Translations under genes and position numbers: made by a program
The notes under the pieces: generated by a model
The model's database searches: none
The model's input: the letters and a program-made list of their open reading frames with translations, nothing else
What the model was told of the DNA's origin: nothing
Shown: positions 62,001-64,000 of the stretch, piece after piece
How the letters are laid out: each line of letters starts with the position of its first letter
Numbering within the stretch: position 1 is the stretch's first letter
Source of the DNA: Albugo candida
Taxonomy: Eukaryota > Oomycota > Peronosporomycetes > Albuginales > Albuginaceae
Direction of reading: 5' to 3'
Length of the DNA: 64,000 nt
NCBI GenBank assembly: GCA_905220665.1
Contig: CAJNAR010000015.1
Coordinates: 186,001-250,000, forward strand

Positions 62001-64000
62001 GCTGCTCTAAAGAATTCAATTTGTCATGTGTACCTTCAAAGCCACAATACGTAAGGGAATCGAGTGCTTGCAAATTGATTCCTGTGCCTCCATCAAAGAA
62101 CCAATCGTCCGATACGGATACGGTGGATCCTTCAGCTCTGGAGGCGAAATTCTTCATAATGTTCAAATATGACAGAGCTACTCCATGATACTTTTTCTTC
62201 AGCCTTGTAACGATTTTATTCTCCAGCTGCATGCGCTGAGCTGGAGGCCATAAACGCTTCCAATTATTCTGATTCAGAACTAATAACTGCGAACTATGAG
62301 CAGCTCGCAGGGATGCTAGACGAACGGAGTTAGGCAGGAAGAAAGAGAACTCGCCAAACATATCCCCGGGACTGAGTGCCGCAAAAATCAAGCGAGATCT
62401 TGGCGCAAAAATCTCACCACAGCCATCCTTCAATATGTATACATTTCTTCCTGCACAAGTCGCGTCCACAATTACATCACCTTGGAGGTAAATTTCGAGT
62501 GTCAAAACTGAGGCGACGGCCTCGACTTGGGCATTGGTGAGCATATCAAACTCTGGTAAGGCTCGAACGAAATCCCCATACAGCTCTTCAAAGAGCTGAA
62601 TATGCAGCGATGGAGGCAGTAAGTCGAAAACTTCATGTGGAATTAATTGAAGATAGCATTTCGACTTGTACTCGAGACTGGCCATCGCATGTCGACGCAA
62701 CGCTGAGGGAAGGTTTCGACGTTTGGCATATTGCTCAAAACTCTCGACACGCTCATGCTGCTCTTTCGAAGCTTTGTCCAGAGTTATGATCAAAGTGCTA
62801 ATTCGACCGATAACTTGCCCGATAAAGATCCATCCCAAAATGCATATGAAAATAGAGAACACCGTTTCTAAAAAATTTCGAGCCACAATGTCACCAAAGC
62901 AATCGACTGTGAACTATTCAGAGCAGACGAATAAGAGAGAGCTTGTGGAGAAGTCAAGACATCACGTACCGTTGACAAGCACCAATACATTGCTCGTAGA
63001 TAATGTATCGAAATCGAATCTGGGTATTCCAAAAGAATCGAATCCACATTCACCCAGCTCTGGTCCGCGATACCGTGTTTCAGCTGAAGTACACCGAGCA
63101 TGTAATATAAACTTGCGACGTAATGAGCCGTGGATAGAAAAATGATGAAAAATTTGAATAAATCAAAAAGACTTGAGGCCATTGTGCTTCCATGCATATA
63201 CTCCTCCTGAATCTTTTTTTGGACGTTGTTGACAAAGTCGCTGAGTTGGGGACTTCGCAATAATCTCGGGAGACGAGCTACAGTCGCCAAATAATAGTTG
63301 TTTCCGACATAATAGATCGGCAGCATACTCCAGCAGTCGAGTGTAAACCATCCTTTTTTCCTGTATCGCTGTCGTATCAAAACGGGATCGAGAATTTTCT
63401 CTCGATATTCAGTATAGCCAAAGCGTTTGAGCTTCCAGTAAATGTCCAGGTACAAACAGAAATCGCATGAATAATCGATAATTGTGAGTTTGAGCATTGT
63501 AGAAGATGATGGTTGTGGCAAGAATGCGAGTCGGAACACAATTTGATAAAAGTTGTACACGACAATCGCTGTAATAACGCGATGCCAATAGACCACAAAA
63601 GTGCTCTTTGGGTCGAAAATAACTGACCTGCTGGTGCCCACATTCGTCCCTACATTCGAAGGCCGAAGCTTTGGCGTCACATTTCGTAAAATATGGTTCA
63701 GACTCGTTTGTATCCAGGCTGTAAACGATAAAGATATGACTCGTGACTTGGACGCTAAAAACGAGCTTCGAGCATTTTGACTCATTCCGCATTGCCTTGT
63801 GATTTTCGGATACTTTATCAAATTCTGCCCAATCTTTTTCAAAATCTCTTTTTCTTCCGCCACGTACCCATTGATTGCATAGTAGACGTCAGCAAAAACA
63901 CTTGGGTATTTTTGTACAAGGTTTAGAAAATCTTGTCGCTGGATAACTGTAATCTGAACTCCAGATACTGCTCGCGCGCTGAATTGATATAAATGTCTCT
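59098..64000 (-). CDS. Tandem-repeat cyclic-nucleotide-gated (CNGK-like) channel, 5' partial
   Basis: Exons 62970->64000 and 59098-62913 (56-bp intron in the pore region). At least 1,615 residues are visible and the frame is open to the right edge. N to C: the tail of a cyclic-nucleotide-binding domain (QITVIQRQDFLNLVQKYPSV); channel repeat A with S1 near 63600, S4 RLPRLLR near 63270, and the pore MYWCLST joined to FTVDCFGDIV; a second CNBD (YLQGDVIVDA, LSPGDMFGEFSFF; 62620-62270); a long basic linker; repeat B (about 60960-60060) with an Arg/Lys S4 (FRVTKVLRGLE) and pore ITTVCYGDILP; and a third CNBD (FGYFGERSLIFGTPRTATC) interrupted by a roughly 120-residue insertion. Such fusion of several 6-TM/CNBD units in one chain is the CNGK plan. 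Ion selectivity and ligand are inferred only. Confidence 0.85.

Noticed and set aside
62907..62965. Alternative intron in the channel pore (donor GTGATG, acceptor TTCACAG)
   Set aside because: In frame, but it makes the pore segment two residues short. The GTACGT donor with acceptor GAATAG gives the normal spacing before CFGD.

Overview
Organism and style. The window looks like nuclear DNA of an oomycete, perhaps a compact-genome biotroph such as a white rust (Albugo type). This is inferred from gene content and architecture; no database was searched. Supporting signs are: introns of about 49-73 bp; genes packed tightly with convergent stop codons 4-62 bp apart; PDZ modules of the 'GPLG(L/I)TLRP' type; kinases with HRDLSLEN; a cystatin-like surface protein; and cilium-associated kinases together with a CNG-like multi-repeat channel, which suggest a zoosporic life stage.

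Layout. Bases 1-2012 hold the 3' part of a MAK/ICK-type kinase and a membrane-anchored cystatin-like protein. Bases 3589-12707 are a nest of two decayed Ty1/Copia LTR retrotransposons, both on the minus strand. Element B (8185-12629) sits inside the 5' LTR of element A (3589-12707) and is flanked by a perfect 5-bp target duplication, CAGAT. Bases 12708-15375 show no gene. From 15376 to the right edge the DNA is gene-dense: a TTC1-like TPR protein, an endonuclease/exonuclease/phosphatase protein, a laminin-IV-like protein, a protein kinase, two coiled-coil unknowns, a Cys-rich predicted GPI protein, a large PXA/FYVE-like/PX/nexin-C protein, a HAD phosphatase, a PX-like protein, a PH-PP2A-B56 fusion, two PDZ proteins around a B-box/DUF2009 protein and eIF1A, CLPTM1, the GINS subunit Psf1, ELOF1, an SCP-type CTD phosphatase, a five-exon unknown, an ERGIC-53/VIP36-like lectin, a LETM1-domain protein, ALAD (HemB), a degenerate kinesin-like protein, 6-phosphogluconolactonase, a second Cys-rich GPI protein, and the C-terminal part of a tandem-repeat cyclic-nucleotide-gated channel that runs off the right end.

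Function. Most genes are housekeeping: translation (eIF1A), transcription (ELOF1, SCP phosphatase), replication (Psf1), heme and pentose-phosphate metabolism (ALAD, 6PGL), mitochondria (LETM1, possibly the HAD protein) and trafficking (PX protein, lectin, CLPTM1). Exon structures were reconstructed by hand from GT/GC-AG sites, frame and alignment to remembered family motifs. ELOF1, Psf1, TTC1, eIF1A, 6PGL and the five-exon unknown are assembled from short exons. The points most worth a second look are the tandem-repeat channel with cysteine in its selectivity filter, the kinesin with a destroyed nucleotide site, the PH-B56 fusion, and Copia elements whose primer-binding site matches the tRNA-iMet anticodon arm and contains the gag start codon.
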